A DNA stretch of 64,000 nucleotides from JBFLYH01 sp964630235 (GTDB taxonomy: Bacteria > Oederibacteriota > JAAXVQ01 > JAUVAV01): assembly GCA_964630235.1 (NCBI GenBank), contig CAZVUO010000001.1:806001-870000 (forward strand), written 5' to 3'. Made by a program: the position numbers and the translations under genes. Numbering within the stretch: the stretch's first letter is position 1; every line of letters begins with the position of its first letter. The notes beneath the pieces were generated by a model that saw nothing but the letters and a program-made list of their open reading frames with translations, made no database searches and was not told the origin of the DNA. Below, one piece after another: positions 26,804-36,397 of the stretch.

Positions 26804-28624
26804 ATGGGGAGACAAATGTCCAGTTGGATTAACCGCTTATTCCCGCCCAACCGATCGCGGAGACTGGCCGCCAAGCTGGCCTGGTGGCTGTTCAGCCGGC
26901 CCCGGGCCACCCTGAACGCCTTGCGCTCATGGCCGTGCAGGCGTCTGTGGGGATGGTTCCGGCAACGCGAGTATGCGCTGTGCGAGGCGGTGCTGGGGGA
27001 GGCCATCCGCTGGGGGGATCCCTATCCGGCGTATCTCCGCTGGGAAGCACAAAGCGTCCTGCCAGGGCAACCGGGTGAACCTTCTCTCGCCGCCTCGGTC
27101 CAGGTCGTTGTGCGGGTCTCGCGTGCAGGCCTGCCGGGTTTGGCTTCGACGCTGAACTCGGTCCTGCGGCAGGACGGCATTGAACGCCGCGTCACCCTGC
27201 TCTTCGACCCGGACCTGACACCTGCAGAACAGCAGGACACGCTCCAGGAGGGCGGGCGGCTGGGTGATCCGGGCCGCGTCGAGGCAGGTCCGGAGGGCCT
27301 GACCAGGCCTTCCGCATGGATGGGCTGCCTGCGGGCCGGTGACACGCTTCCAGCCGGGAGCCTCGCGGCCCTGGTGCAAGCCGCGGAGAAGGACCAAGCG
27401 GATATCGTTTACGGCGACGAGGACGTGTGGGAGGACGGGGAGCGGCGCGAGCCTTTTTTCAAGCCCGACTGGTCGCCAGAACTTTTCTGGAGCATGGATT
27501 ACATCGGTCCGTTCTTTCTCGCGCGGCGCGCACTTCTGGAACGTATTCCGGATTGGGCGGAGGTCATCCGGACCGGTTCGGAGAGCGAACTGCTGTTCCT
27601 GGCCGTGGCCCACGCGCCGCGCGTGGCCCACGCGCGGCGCATCTGCCTGAGCCGGAGGGATCCGCGAAGAACCAGCTCCGAGGAAGGGCGGTCGGTCCGG
27701 GAGCGCGCCTGGCGGAGCAAGAATCCCGCGGCCGAGGTCACGCCTTTGGAAACAGCCGGGCAGTTCCGGGTGCGCCGGCCAGTGGCGGGCCGGCCGCTGG
27801 TGAGCATTCTCCTGCCCACCGCCCTTTCCGAGCCGGCCATGCTGCGCGCCTGTTTGGACTCCATCCGGCGCCGAACGACCTATCCGGCCGTGGAGATGGT
27901 GCTGTTGGACAACAGCCGGGGAAAAGCGGCGCGTCTGTCCGAACTTGCCGGATGGGTCGGTCCGGGGCCCCACCGTATTCTCGCATGCGATGAGCCGTTC
28001 AACTATTCCCGCCTGATCAACCGGGGCGCGGAAGCGGCGCAAGGCGAGTATCTGCTCCTGCTCAACGATGACACCGAGGTGGTCACGCCGGATTGGATCG
28101 AGGCCCTGCTGGAACACGCCCAGGACCCGGGGGTCGGCGTAGCCGGGGCTAAATTGCTCTATCCGGACGGGTCGGTCCAGCACGGCGGGATCTTTCTGGT
28201 CAACCAGGGAGGCGGCGCGCGCCACGCGTTCCGCCGCCTGCGCCGGCCGCAGAACAGCTACCACGGCCTGCTTGCCGTCGCGCGCAACTGCGCGGCTGTT
28301 ACGTTCGCCTGCGCCCTGATGTCGCGCCGGGTATTTGACCAGCTGGGCGGGCTTGACGAGCAGCTGCGCATAGAGTGTAATGACGTGGATTTTTGCTTGC
28401 GCGCCCTGCAAGCCGGTTTGCGCCACGTTTGGACGCCGTTCGCGGTGCTCAAGCACCGGGAGCTCGTGAGCCGCCGCGTCACCCTGCTGTCGGAAGATAT
28501 GCGGCATTTCTGGCGGCGCTGGCGCGGGTGGGTCGAGCAGGGCGATCCGTATTACCATCCCTGGCTGTCGCAGGACGCGGATTTCTATACGCTGCAGGAC
28601 CCGGGGACCCGGAGGGACGGGTGA
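26804..28624 (+). CDS. Two-domain family 2 glycosyltransferase
   Basis: This 606-residue protein consists of a degenerate GT2-like N-terminal half and a canonical GT2 C-terminal half. The first half retains ADIVYGDEDVWEDGERREPF and FFKPDWSPELFWSMDYIG, typical of long O-antigen glycosyltransferases. The second has VSILLPTALSEPAMLRACLDS, LLLNDDTEV and IECNDVDFCLRALQAG, the usual rhamnosyltransferase-like signature. ATG 26804 is used; ATG 26816 is an alternative with a GGGGAG just upstream. It follows the membrane protein by 62 bases and precedes a GT4 gene by one base. Confidence 0.82.
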   Translation: MGRQMSSWINRLFPPNRSRRLAAKLAWWLFSRPRATLNALRSWPCRRLWGWFRQREYALCEAVLGEAIRWGDPYPAYLRWEAQSVLPGQPGEPSLAASVQVVVRVSRAGLPGLASTLNSVLRQDGIERRVTLLFDPDLTPAEQQDTLQEGGRLGDPGRVEAGPEGLTRPSAWMGCLRAGDTLPAGSLAALVQAAEKDQADIVYGDEDVWEDGERREPFFKPDWSPELFWSMDYIGPFFLARRALLERIPDWAEVIRTGSESELLFLAVAHAPRVAHARRICLSRRDPRRTSSEEGRSVRERAWRSKNPAAEVTPLETAGQFRVRRPVAGRPLVSILLPTALSEPAMLRACLDSIRRRTTYPAVEMVLLDNSRGKAARLSELAGWVGPGPHRILACDEPFNYSRLINRGAEAAQGEYLLLLNDDTEVVTPDWIEALLEHAQDPGVGVAGAKLLYPDGSVQHGGIFLVNQGGGARHAFRRLRRPQNSYHGLLAVARNCAAVTFACALMSRRVFDQLGGLDEQLRIECNDVDFCLRALQAGLRHVWTPFAVLKHRELVSRRVTLLSEDMRHFWRRWRGWVEQGDPYYHPWLSQDADFYTLQDPGTRRDG

Positions 28625-28625
28625 C

Positions 28626-29783
28626 ATGCATATCGTGATCAATACCATTCCGCTGCTGTCCCGGCAGACCGGGATCGGCACGTGCATCTACAATATCTCC
28701 AAGTCCCTGCTCGAAATTGACCAGGCGAACAAATACACTTTTTATTACGGCTACTTCTCCGGCCAGTTGCAGAAAACGCCGCATGATGACCCCTCTCGTG
28801 TCGAGCTGACCTTTAACATCCTCCGAAAGGCCAAACCGTTCATCAAGACCATCCCGGTGCTCAGCGACCTGTCAAAGTGGATGATCGAGGAATGGAATAA
28901 GCAGATCTCCGCGCGCAAGAACATAGACGTGTATTTTGAGCCGAACTACATCCCGGTGGCCTTCAAGACCAAGAAGATCGTGACCACGGTGCACGACTTT
29001 TCCTTTTATCACCACCCGGAATGGCATCCCCGGGACCGCGTTCAGTATTTCAACAAGTATTTCTACAAGCGCATCCATTCTTCGGACCTGATCGTCACGG
29101 ATTCCCGCTTTGTCCGCGACGAGGCCAGGGAAATATTGAAGATAGACGACGCGCGCCTGCGCGTGGTGCATATCGGGTATGACCGGCAGCTCTTCCGGCC
29201 GTACCCGGCCGCGGAGGTGGCGGAATTCAGGACCAGATACCAGCTGCCCGAACGCTTCGTGCTGTTCGTGGGGTCCATTGAACCCCGGAAGAACATCGAG
29301 CGCCTGCTCCTGGCCTACCAGTCGCTGCCACCGGGCCTGAAGCAGGACTATAAACTGGTGCTGGCCGGGTTCGAGGGGTGGCGGAACAAGACGATCATGC
29401 AGCTGATCGGCCAGATGCATGAACACGTCATTTTCCTGGGATATCTCACGGTGAAGGAGCTGGCCCTGGCCTACAACGCGGCCGCGGTGTTCGCCTATCC
29501 CTCCCTGTACGAAGGCTTTGGCCTGCCGCCCATCGAAGCCATGGCCTGCGGCGCGCCGGTCCTGGTCTCGCGGGCCGCCAGCCTGCCTGAGGTCTGCGGC
29601 GACGCGGCGGAGTATTGCGATCCGCTGAACGTGGAGGACATCGCCGGCAAGCTGGCGTCGCTGCTGGACCGGACGGCGCGGCGGCAGGAGCTTGCCCTTC
29701 GCGGCCAGGCGCACGTGGCCGGCTATACCTGGGAGAACACCGCCAGGAAGATGATGGAAATATTCGCGGAAGTGTCGCGCTAG
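28626..29783 (+). CDS. Family 4 glycosyltransferase
   Basis: This 385-residue GT-B enzyme begins MHIVINTIPLLSRQTGIGTC. It has the GSIEPRKNIERLL turn that opens the donor domain and the EX7E motif in YEGFGLPPIEAMACGAPVL. The resemblance is to mannosyl- or rhamnosyltransferases of the WbdA/RfaB-like GT4 class. It starts one base after the preceding stop codon, so the two are co-translated. The GC content is slightly lower in the first 500 bases. Confidence 0.9.
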   Translation: MHIVINTIPLLSRQTGIGTCIYNISKSLLEIDQANKYTFYYGYFSGQLQKTPHDDPSRVELTFNILRKAKPFIKTIPVLSDLSKWMIEEWNKQISARKNIDVYFEPNYIPVAFKTKKIVTTVHDFSFYHHPEWHPRDRVQYFNKYFYKRIHSSDLIVTDSRFVRDEAREILKIDDARLRVVHIGYDRQLFRPYPAAEVAEFRTRYQLPERFVLFVGSIEPRKNIERLLLAYQSLPPGLKQDYKLVLAGFEGWRNKTIMQLIGQMHEHVIFLGYLTVKELALAYNAAAVFAYPSLYEGFGLPPIEAMACGAPVLVSRAASLPEVCGDAAEYCDPLNVEDIAGKLASLLDRTARRQELALRGQAHVAGYTWENTARKMMEIFAEVSR

Positions 29784-29802
29784 ACTGCTCCAGGCCGGGA
29801 GG

Positions 29803-31569
29803 ATGTTGATACGCGTGCCCAAGGACTCAGGATCGCGCAGCGCGCCGATGGGTATCTCGGGGCCTGACAAACCCGGGACCGGCGAAGGGAAGCGGGGGAT
29901 CTTCTGGTATTTGGCGCTGGCGGCTGCCGTTCTCCCGGCCTTCTGCGCCTTCGGGTTCGTGCATCTGAACGGCGTCAACGTGGTGTTCTGGGACGAATTG
30001 GAGCTGCCCGAGTTTTTGGCCAAGGTCGCGGACCATCAAAGCACCTGGGGCGAGTGGTTCGCACAGCACAACGAACACCGCTTGTTCTTTCCGCGGATGA
30101 TCTTCGCGGCGCTGACCTCTCTCACCGGCTTAAACAGCAAAGCCGCGATGTTTCTCGTGCTGGGTTTGTTCCTGGTGAACCTGGCGGTCCTGTATGCCGT
30201 CTTTCGGAGACAGGCCGGCGGGCCGGCGCGGAACGGGTGGTTCGTTCCCCTGGCTTTCCTGGTTTTTCACCTGCGCCAGTTCGACAACCTGCTGTGGGGA
30301 TTTCAGTTGTCCTTTGTCCTGCCCATGACCCTGGCCCTGGCCGCGTTCTACCTGACCGACCGGCTGAACCGCGAACCCGAACCTTGGCGGCGCCCGCTGT
30401 GGGGGTGGTTGGCCGCGCTCTGCTCGTTCTGCGCCAGCTTTTCCTCGGCCATGGGCCTGCTTATCGGCCCGGTCCTGATGGTGCAGACCTGGCTCTGCCT
30501 GCCGGACAAGCGTGAACGCCAGATCTGGGCGGTCCTGTTCGGGCTCCTGACCTTGCTCGCGTGGGCCCTGTATTTCCGAGGGTTCATCAAGCCCGGGCAT
30601 CACCCGGCGTGGAGCGTCATCTATCAGGACCCGGTCCTGGTCGGCAAATACTTCTTGCTGGTCCTGGGAGGGATCTTCGAGAACAAGCATACGGCCATGG
30701 CCTGCGGGGCCATCGCGGGCGGGCTTTTTCTCTGGACGGTTCTCGACCTCTGGCGGGACCGGCGGTTGCGGGCCCACGGGTTCGCGCTGGGGACCGCGCT
30801 GTTCGTCCTGCTGACGCTGCTCTCCATCACCGTGGGCCGGGCCGGCTTCGGTCTGGAGCAGGGCCTGGCCTCGCGGTATACGAGCTTTACCGTTTATTTT
30901 TACGCGGCCCTGTTCCTCCTGCAGCTGCCGAGGCCCGCTAACCAGCAGAAACCGTGGGGCTGGGCGGCCGTGGGAGCGCTGCTGGCGTTGGTCTTTCTTT
31001 CCGGCCTCTCGGCCCTGGCCGCGAGCGGGAAGAACGGCCGGGACATCCGGTTGGCGCGGGAGTATATGGCATACGTGCTGCAGAATGCCCGCCTGGCCTC
31101 GGATGAAGAACTGCGGTTTTTGTACCCCAATCCCGACAAGGTCCGCCGCGTGGCCGAGGTCCTGTCGCGCCGCCGCTGGAACGCTTTTAAGGAAGCCTTG
31201 CCCGACGATCCCCTGGCGGGCAAGGCGCGGCTGGCCGAGGAGCCGCTGTTGCATTTTGATGGGCTGTGCTACCGCGCGACCGATCAAGCGGTCGTGTTCG
31301 ACGGGCCGTGGGCCCTGGATCTCAACCGCCGGCAGGCGGCCGGCGGCGTGTACATCCGGATGAAGGGCAAGTACTATCCGGCCTTGTACGGACGGGAGCG
31401 TCCGGATGTTGCGGATCATTTCCACAATGACCGTTACCGCTTCACGGGCGTGTATGCCCTCCTGCCGCGGGAGGCGTTCGCTCCGGGCAGCAATCCGGTG
31501 GAGATCATCGTGTTGACGAAAGACCGGAAGGCTTACTACCCGCCGCGGCTGGTGGATGTCAACATGTGA
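29803..31569 (+). CDS. Uncharacterised polytopic membrane protein with WAQHNEHR-type loop
   Basis: This 588-residue protein has about eleven hydrophobic helices and a soluble C-terminal segment of about 180 residues. The first loop has FWDELELPEFL and then WFAQHNEHRLFFPR, a pattern I associate with unnamed membrane proteins in polysaccharide loci and which could hold catalytic acids as in GT-C enzymes. GGGAGG abuts the ATG at 29803 directly, so a slightly later start (GTG 29815 or ATG 29848) would give better spacing. Function is not assigned. Confidence 0.62.
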   Translation: MLIRVPKDSGSRSAPMGISGPDKPGTGEGKRGIFWYLALAAAVLPAFCAFGFVHLNGVNVVFWDELELPEFLAKVADHQSTWGEWFAQHNEHRLFFPRMIFAALTSLTGLNSKAAMFLVLGLFLVNLAVLYAVFRRQAGGPARNGWFVPLAFLVFHLRQFDNLLWGFQLSFVLPMTLALAAFYLTDRLNREPEPWRRPLWGWLAALCSFCASFSSAMGLLIGPVLMVQTWLCLPDKRERQIWAVLFGLLTLLAWALYFRGFIKPGHHPAWSVIYQDPVLVGKYFLLVLGGIFENKHTAMACGAIAGGLFLWTVLDLWRDRRLRAHGFALGTALFVLLTLLSITVGRAGFGLEQGLASRYTSFTVYFYAALFLLQLPRPANQQKPWGWAAVGALLALVFLSGLSALAASGKNGRDIRLAREYMAYVLQNARLASDEELRFLYPNPDKVRRVAEVLSRRRWNAFKEALPDDPLAGKARLAEEPLLHFDGLCYRATDQAVVFDGPWALDLNRRQAAGGVYIRMKGKYYPALYGRERPDVADHFHNDRYRFTGVYALLPREAFAPGSNPVEIIVLTKDRKAYYPPRLVDVNM

Positions 31570-31663
31570 ACCGGACACCCGCCCTGCGGGCCGCCGGTTC
31601 AAAAAAGCCTGCGTATTCCCCGGCGCGCGTGCTACAATAGGCCCATTTAAAGGGCAGAAACGC

Positions 31664-32836
31664 ATGCGCATCCTCTTTCTCAACCACAACGTCATCTGGC
31701 GCTCGACCTTTTACCGCTGTTTTCATTTTGGCCGGTATCTGGTGCGCCGCGGCCATGCGGTGACCATTGCCACTATTCACCCCAGCCGGCGGACGGGGAT
31801 CGAGACCATGGACCTGCAGGGCGTGCGGGTGGTGCAGTTCCCGGACCTGCTGTGGGGCATGGGCCGCTCGGGCTGGGACCCCTGGGACGCGTGGCAGCGC
31901 CTGCGCTGGCTACGGAACGAGTCCTTCGACCTGGTGCACGCCTTTGATTCGCGGCCCGTGGTCATCCATCCAGCCCTGGCCTTGCAGCGGCGCGGGGTGC
32001 CGCTGTTCATGGACTGGGCGGACTGGTGGGGCCGGGGCGGCGTGATCAGCGAGCGCCGCAATCCGCTGCTCCGCTACGGGTTCGCGCCCGTGGAAACGTG
32101 GTACGAGGAGCATTTCCGCACCCGCGCCCTGGGCACCACGGTCATTTCCAGCGCGCTCCGCGAGCGCGCGATCGGACTGGGCGTGCGGGCCGCGACCATC
32201 GAAAAGCTGACCGGCGGCGCGGACGTGGAGAATTTCACCCCCCGCGACCAGGCCGCTTGCCGTCAAGAGCTCGGCCTTCCGCGCGACGCGAAGATCCTGG
32301 GCTTCATGGGTTTTGTGCATTATGACCTGGACCTGGCGGTCAGGGTTTTTTGCCGGCTGTACCAGCAAGACCGGAGCGTGCGGCTGATGCTGGTGGGAAA
32401 GCCTGCTCCGCTGGCGCGGCGCCTGGCGCGTGAATCCGGCGCGGAGGAGGGCCTGCTGGAATACGGCGTGGTCCCCTACGAACGCATCCCGGACTATCTG
32501 GGCAGCGCGGACGTGTTCCTGCTGCCGTTCGCGGACAAGCAGGCCAATATCGGCCGCTGGCCCAACAAGGTCGGCGACTATATGGCCATGGGCCGGCCGA
32601 TCGTGACCTCGCCGGTCGGCGAAATGCGGGAGCTGTTCGCGGGCGAAGCCTTCGGCCGTCTGGCGCCGCCGGACCCGGAGGGGTTCGCCGAAGCGGTGGG
32701 GCGGCTTCTGCAGGACCCGGAGGCCTGTGCCCGCATGGGCCGGGCCGCGCGCCAGGCCGCGGAGGCCGACTATTCATGGGAATTTCTCGCCGCCCGACTC
32801 GAAGCCTTTTACGCCCGGCGGCTGGAAGGGAACTGA
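31664..32836 (+). CDS. Family 4-like glycosyltransferase
   Basis: This 390-residue GT-B protein begins MRILFLNHNVIWRSTFYRCF. The donor domain carries LLPFADKQANIGRWPNKVGDYMAMGRPIV, where the usual EX7E is altered to a pattern seen in some GT4 relatives. The ATG at 31664 has an AAAGGG site; the frame extending back to 31556 runs through intergenic sequence. A possible -10 box TACAAT at 31633 and a GC-rich hairpin at 31568-31600 suggest a new transcriptional unit begins here, though no good -35 is visible. Confidence 0.85.
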   Translation: MRILFLNHNVIWRSTFYRCFHFGRYLVRRGHAVTIATIHPSRRTGIETMDLQGVRVVQFPDLLWGMGRSGWDPWDAWQRLRWLRNESFDLVHAFDSRPVVIHPALALQRRGVPLFMDWADWWGRGGVISERRNPLLRYGFAPVETWYEEHFRTRALGTTVISSALRERAIGLGVRAATIEKLTGGADVENFTPRDQAACRQELGLPRDAKILGFMGFVHYDLDLAVRVFCRLYQQDRSVRLMLVGKPAPLARRLARESGAEEGLLEYGVVPYERIPDYLGSADVFLLPFADKQANIGRWPNKVGDYMAMGRPIVTSPVGEMRELFAGEAFGRLAPPDPEGFAEAVGRLLQDPEACARMGRAARQAAEADYSWEFLAARLEAFYARRLEGN

Positions 32837-32838
32837 TC

Positions 32839-34212
32839 ATGTCGCCTAAAGGCAATTGGATCAAGATCGGCGTGCTTCTGGTCTGCGACGCGGCGGCCAT
32901 GGTGCTGGCCTTCTGGCTGACCTATTCGGTGCGGGCGTGGCTGCCGTTCTTCGTCCCCATCCAGCCCCTGCCGGAGTACGTGGCGCCGGCCCTGGTGCTG
33001 ATCGGACTGACCGTGCTGATCTTCGCGCAGCAAGGGCTGTACCGCGACGTGCGCGACCTGTCCATGCTGGAAGCGTACGCCAAGATCATCAAGTCCGTGG
33101 CCTACGCTTTTCTGCTGGCCCTGGTGCTGACCTTTTTCTTCAAGGTGTACGAACGCTCGCGCGTGCTGGTTGCCCTGTACTGGGCCGCGGCCACGGCGGC
33201 CCTGCTCACCGTGCGGTTCGCGTACTACCGGGCGCTCACGTCCTGGCGGGCGCGGGGCCGTGACGCGCTGGTGGTGGCGGTGGCGGGGTCGGAGAAAAAA
33301 GTGAAGGCCACGGTCCAGCTGCTCAAATCCAATCCGCAGCTGGGCTACCGCGTGAAGGCCGGCGTATTCTTGCCGCACGGCGTCTCGCCGCGGGGCGAAA
33401 CCCTGCGCCGCAAGCTCGACCAGGACCTCATCCAACCCTTCCGGCGGGGCGAAATTGCGGGCGTGATCCTGTCGGACAGCGTGAAGAACTATCAGCACCT
33501 GCTGGATGTGAGCGAACTGCTCGACGAGCACCGGATCCCGCACCGCAGCGTGACCGAGGCCTTCGATCTGGTGGGATTCAAGGCCGCCGCCGGAGAAGGT
33601 CTGGAAGGTCTGCTCCAAAACCTCGACGAGGGCCAGGCCGGCGGCGCTTACGAGGTGGCCAAACGGTTCCTGGACGAGATCGTGGCCCTGGCCGCGCTGG
33701 CGGTGAGCGCGCCGCTGTGGCTGCTGATCGTGATCGCCATCAAGCTCGACTCGGCCGGACCGGTGTTCTTCAGGCAGGAACGGGTCGGGTACCACGGCCG
33801 GCGGTTCTGGATCTACAAGTTCCGCTCCATGCGCGCGGACGCGCCCCGCTACGCGAAGACCCCGAACAGCCGCCGAGATCCGCGCATCACCCGCGTGGGC
33901 GCGTTCCTGCGCCGCACCAGCCTGGACGAACTGCCCCAGCTGCTCAACGTGATCAAGGGCGATATGAGCCTGGTCGGCCCGCGGCCCGAAATGCCGTTCA
34001 TCGTGGAAAAATACAAACCCATTCACCGTTACCGCCTGCTCATGCTTCCGGGACTGACCGGCTTGTGGCAGGTGTCCGGGCGGACAGATAAACCGCTGGA
34101 AGAGAACATCAAGTACGACCTGTATTATCTGAAGAACCGGTCGCTATTGCTCGATGTGGTGATCCTCCTGCGGACCGTGCCGGCGGTCCTGTTCGGCAGA
34201 GGGGCTTACTAG
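32839..34212 (+). CDS. Polyprenyl-phosphate glycosylphosphotransferase (initiating enzyme)
   Basis: This 457-residue protein has four N-terminal membrane helices, a central Rossmann-like CoA-binding-type domain, a fifth hydrophobic segment near residue 290 and a C-terminal bacterial sugar transferase domain. The catalytic domain shows RQERVGYHGRRFWIYKFRSM, then RRTSLDELPQLLNVIKGDMS and LVGPRPEMP, then PGLTGLWQVSGR. It transfers a sugar-1-phosphate from a nucleotide sugar to undecaprenyl phosphate, the first step of repeat-unit synthesis. GGAAGGGA precedes the start. A second enzyme of this class is at 49903. Confidence 0.92.
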   Translation: MSPKGNWIKIGVLLVCDAAAMVLAFWLTYSVRAWLPFFVPIQPLPEYVAPALVLIGLTVLIFAQQGLYRDVRDLSMLEAYAKIIKSVAYAFLLALVLTFFFKVYERSRVLVALYWAAATAALLTVRFAYYRALTSWRARGRDALVVAVAGSEKKVKATVQLLKSNPQLGYRVKAGVFLPHGVSPRGETLRRKLDQDLIQPFRRGEIAGVILSDSVKNYQHLLDVSELLDEHRIPHRSVTEAFDLVGFKAAAGEGLEGLLQNLDEGQAGGAYEVAKRFLDEIVALAALAVSAPLWLLIVIAIKLDSAGPVFFRQERVGYHGRRFWIYKFRSMRADAPRYAKTPNSRRDPRITRVGAFLRRTSLDELPQLLNVIKGDMSLVGPRPEMPFIVEKYKPIHRYRLLMLPGLTGLWQVSGRTDKPLEENIKYDLYYLKNRSLLLDVVILLRTVPAVLFGRGAY

Positions 34213-35517
34213 ATGACCGCGGGTTTTGCCTTCCTGGCCGGCTGCGTTCTGGCCGGCTGGGCCGCGTACCGCCGTGCGTGGTGGGGCCTGGTGCTCCTGG
34301 TTCTGGCCCTGCCATTCGACCGGCCCTTTGAACTGGGCCTCACCGTGTATACCCTGGAAGGCCTGCTGGCCGCGGTTCTGTTGGGCTGGGGCCTCGCCCA
34401 GTGGCAGCGGCGGGCCCGCCTGAACTGGGACCTGCTCCTGGCCGGCCTGCCGTTCCTCCTCGCGGTTCTGCTCTCCGGGCTGAACGCCCACGCCGTTCCC
34501 TCGGTCCTGAAACAAACCCTGCGCTGGCTCGAATGGGTGTTGGCGGTCTGGTTCGCCAGCCAGGCGCTCCCGGCCGGACGGGAAGCCCGCTGGGTCGCGA
34601 TGGGCATGGTCGTTCTGGCTGTGTTGGCGGCCGCGGCCGGCCTGGTCCAGACCGCGGCCGGTCCCCAGGCCGGGATGAACGCCGGGCTGGAACTGTTCAC
34701 GCTCGGTCAGGGCGCGGTCATGCGCGCGTACAGCACGTTCGGCCATCCCAATCAGTTCGCGGCTTACCTGATCGTGGTCATCCCCGTGGCGTTCATACTG
34801 GCGGCGCAGGCCGGCCCCGGCCGCTGGGCGTGGGTCGCGGCGCTTGCCGTTCTCTCGGCCGCGCTCATCTGCACCTTTTCGCGCGGCGCCTGGCTGGGCG
34901 CTCTTTTCGGGTATGGCATGACGGTGGTTCTGGCCGCGCGCTGGACGCGGCGCACCGCATTCCGCGCGATCCTCCTGTCCCTGGCGGTCGCGGCGCTTCT
35001 GGCCGCTGCTTTTCACTTTGGCCCCTGGCCCAAGCTGCGCGCGGCCGCGTACGCGCGGCTGAACTCTTACGTGACACCCGGCCAGGATGATTCCGCGCAT
35101 TTTCGCCAGGTGTGCATGCAGACCGCCGTGTCCATGGCCCGCAAACATTTCTGGCTGGGGTTCGGCGCGGGCGAGTACGACCGGAACATCCGCGCGTATT
35201 TCGACGAGGCCTATTACGCCTGGGAAGCCATCAACAAGCACCTGCATAATCTCTACTTGCAGGTGCTGGTGGAAACCGGCGTGTTGGGTCTGGCGTCATT
35301 CCTTGCCTTGCTGGCCTACTATCTGACCGTCCTGGTGCGGAGCGTACGCGTCCTGCCGGGCGGGTGGGAACAGCTTCTGGTGGGCGCCGCGCTGGCCGGC
35401 AGCCTGGCGTTTTTTATCCATAACCTTTTTGATGTGCTGACCGCGTATGGCCGCGGCTTGCCCCTGGCGCTGACGCTCGGCCTGGGCCTGGCGGTCAGGC
35501 GCTGGCGAACAAGGTAG
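34213..35517 (+). CDS. O-antigen ligase / polymerase family membrane protein
   Basis: This 434-residue protein has about eleven hydrophobic helices. A long periplasmic loop around residues 280-350 carries the family pattern, including HNLYLQVLVETG. STFGHPNQFAAYL near residue 177 is the usual WaaL/Wzy_C region hallmark. Such proteins either ligate finished glycans to an acceptor or polymerise repeat units. It begins one base after the initiating transferase stop codon. A similar gene is at 39437, so the two may split ligase and polymerase roles. Confidence 0.85.
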   Translation: MTAGFAFLAGCVLAGWAAYRRAWWGLVLLVLALPFDRPFELGLTVYTLEGLLAAVLLGWGLAQWQRRARLNWDLLLAGLPFLLAVLLSGLNAHAVPSVLKQTLRWLEWVLAVWFASQALPAGREARWVAMGMVVLAVLAAAAGLVQTAAGPQAGMNAGLELFTLGQGAVMRAYSTFGHPNQFAAYLIVVIPVAFILAAQAGPGRWAWVAALAVLSAALICTFSRGAWLGALFGYGMTVVLAARWTRRTAFRAILLSLAVAALLAAAFHFGPWPKLRAAAYARLNSYVTPGQDDSAHFRQVCMQTAVSMARKHFWLGFGAGEYDRNIRAYFDEAYYAWEAINKHLHNLYLQVLVETGVLGLASFLALLAYYLTVLVRSVRVLPGGWEQLLVGAALAGSLAFFIHNLFDVLTAYGRGLPLALTLGLGLAVRRWRTR

Positions 35518-35529
35518 GGAGCGCACCGC

Positions 35530-36249
35530 ATGTCCTCTCGCTTGCGTTATACCGTGGTCATTCCAGCCTACAACGAGGCGGACCGCCTGCCGCGGACCTT
35601 GGAACAGGTCAGCGTTTTTTTGCGCGCCAAGCAAGCGCCGCACGAGATCCTGGTCGTGGACGACGGCTCGCGCGACCGCACGGCCGCCGTGGCGAAGGCC
35701 TTTGCCGCCGGCCATCCGGAGGTGCGCCTGCTCAGCCAGCCGCGCAACCTGGGCAAGGGCGCGGCTGTCCAGGCCGGCGTGGCCGCGGCCCGCGGGGACC
35801 TGGTTTTGTTTACCGACGCGGACCTGTCCACGCCGATCGAAGAGCTGGCGCGGCTGGAACAGGCCCTGGAGAACGGCGCGGCCGTGGCCATCGCGTCCCG
35901 GGCCGTGGCCGGCAGCCGCATCGAGGAACACCAGCCGTTCTACCGTGAATGGATGGGAAAGTCGTTCAACTTTCTGGTGCGGCTCTTGTTGCTGCCGGGC
36001 ATCCATGACACCCAATGCGGGTTCAAGCTGTTCCGCCGCGGCGCGGCCCGGGACCTGTTTCCCCGCTTGACCATCCTGGGGTTCGGGTTCGACGTGGAGG
36101 TGCTGTACCTGGCGAAACGGATGGGTTTCGCCATCCGCGAGGTGCCGGTCGCCTGGCGGAATTCCCGCCACTCCAAGGTGTCGCCGGTGCGCGACGCCTG
36201 GAGGATGCTGGGGGATCTGTTCCGCGTCCTGTGGCGGCATCGGGCATGA
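35530..36249 (+). CDS. Polyprenyl-phosphate hexose synthase-like GT2 (DPM/ALG5-like)
   Basis: This 239-residue GT2 enzyme has YTVVIPAYNEADRLPRTL, VVDDGSRDRT and the metal site FTDADLSTP. It also has DTQCGFKLFRRG and a VPVAWRNSRHSKVSP tail, which together match the dolichyl-phosphate beta-glucosyltransferase (ALG5) group. It should charge a polyprenyl phosphate with glucose or another hexose, giving the membrane donor used by GT-C enzymes such as those at 25137 and 44787. No extra membrane domain is present. Confidence 0.85.
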   Translation: MSSRLRYTVVIPAYNEADRLPRTLEQVSVFLRAKQAPHEILVVDDGSRDRTAAVAKAFAAGHPEVRLLSQPRNLGKGAAVQAGVAAARGDLVLFTDADLSTPIEELARLEQALENGAAVAIASRAVAGSRIEEHQPFYREWMGKSFNFLVRLLLLPGIHDTQCGFKLFRRGAARDLFPRLTILGFGFDVEVLYLAKRMGFAIREVPVAWRNSRHSKVSPVRDAWRMLGDLFRVLWRHRA

Positions 36250-36284
36250 GCGTTTGCCGGGAGCGGCGGCGTCTTTCTTTCGGC

Positions 36285-36362
36285 GGTCATTGCGAGCGGT
36301 CCATCTCATGGGCAGGAAAATAGATTGCCGCGTCACCCCCGTTGGGGGTTCCTCGCGATGAC
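36285..36362. repeat. Palindromic intergenic repeat, GGTCATTGCGAG family
   Basis: GGTCATTGCGAG at the left edge is matched by CTCGCGATGACC at the right edge, with an inner ACCCCC-GTT-GGGGGT hairpin. A related but more decayed element is at 52003-52086. It fills most of the 148-base gap before the second flippase gene. Confidence 0.6.
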
Positions 36363-36397
36363 CTGACGGGTGTCGGTCCAGTTCTCTGAGGAGCCAT

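Noticed and set aside
31568..31600. Hairpin GAACCGG/CCGGTTC as a terminator
   Set aside because: It is followed by an A-run and not a T-run on the plus strand, and no minus-strand gene ends there.
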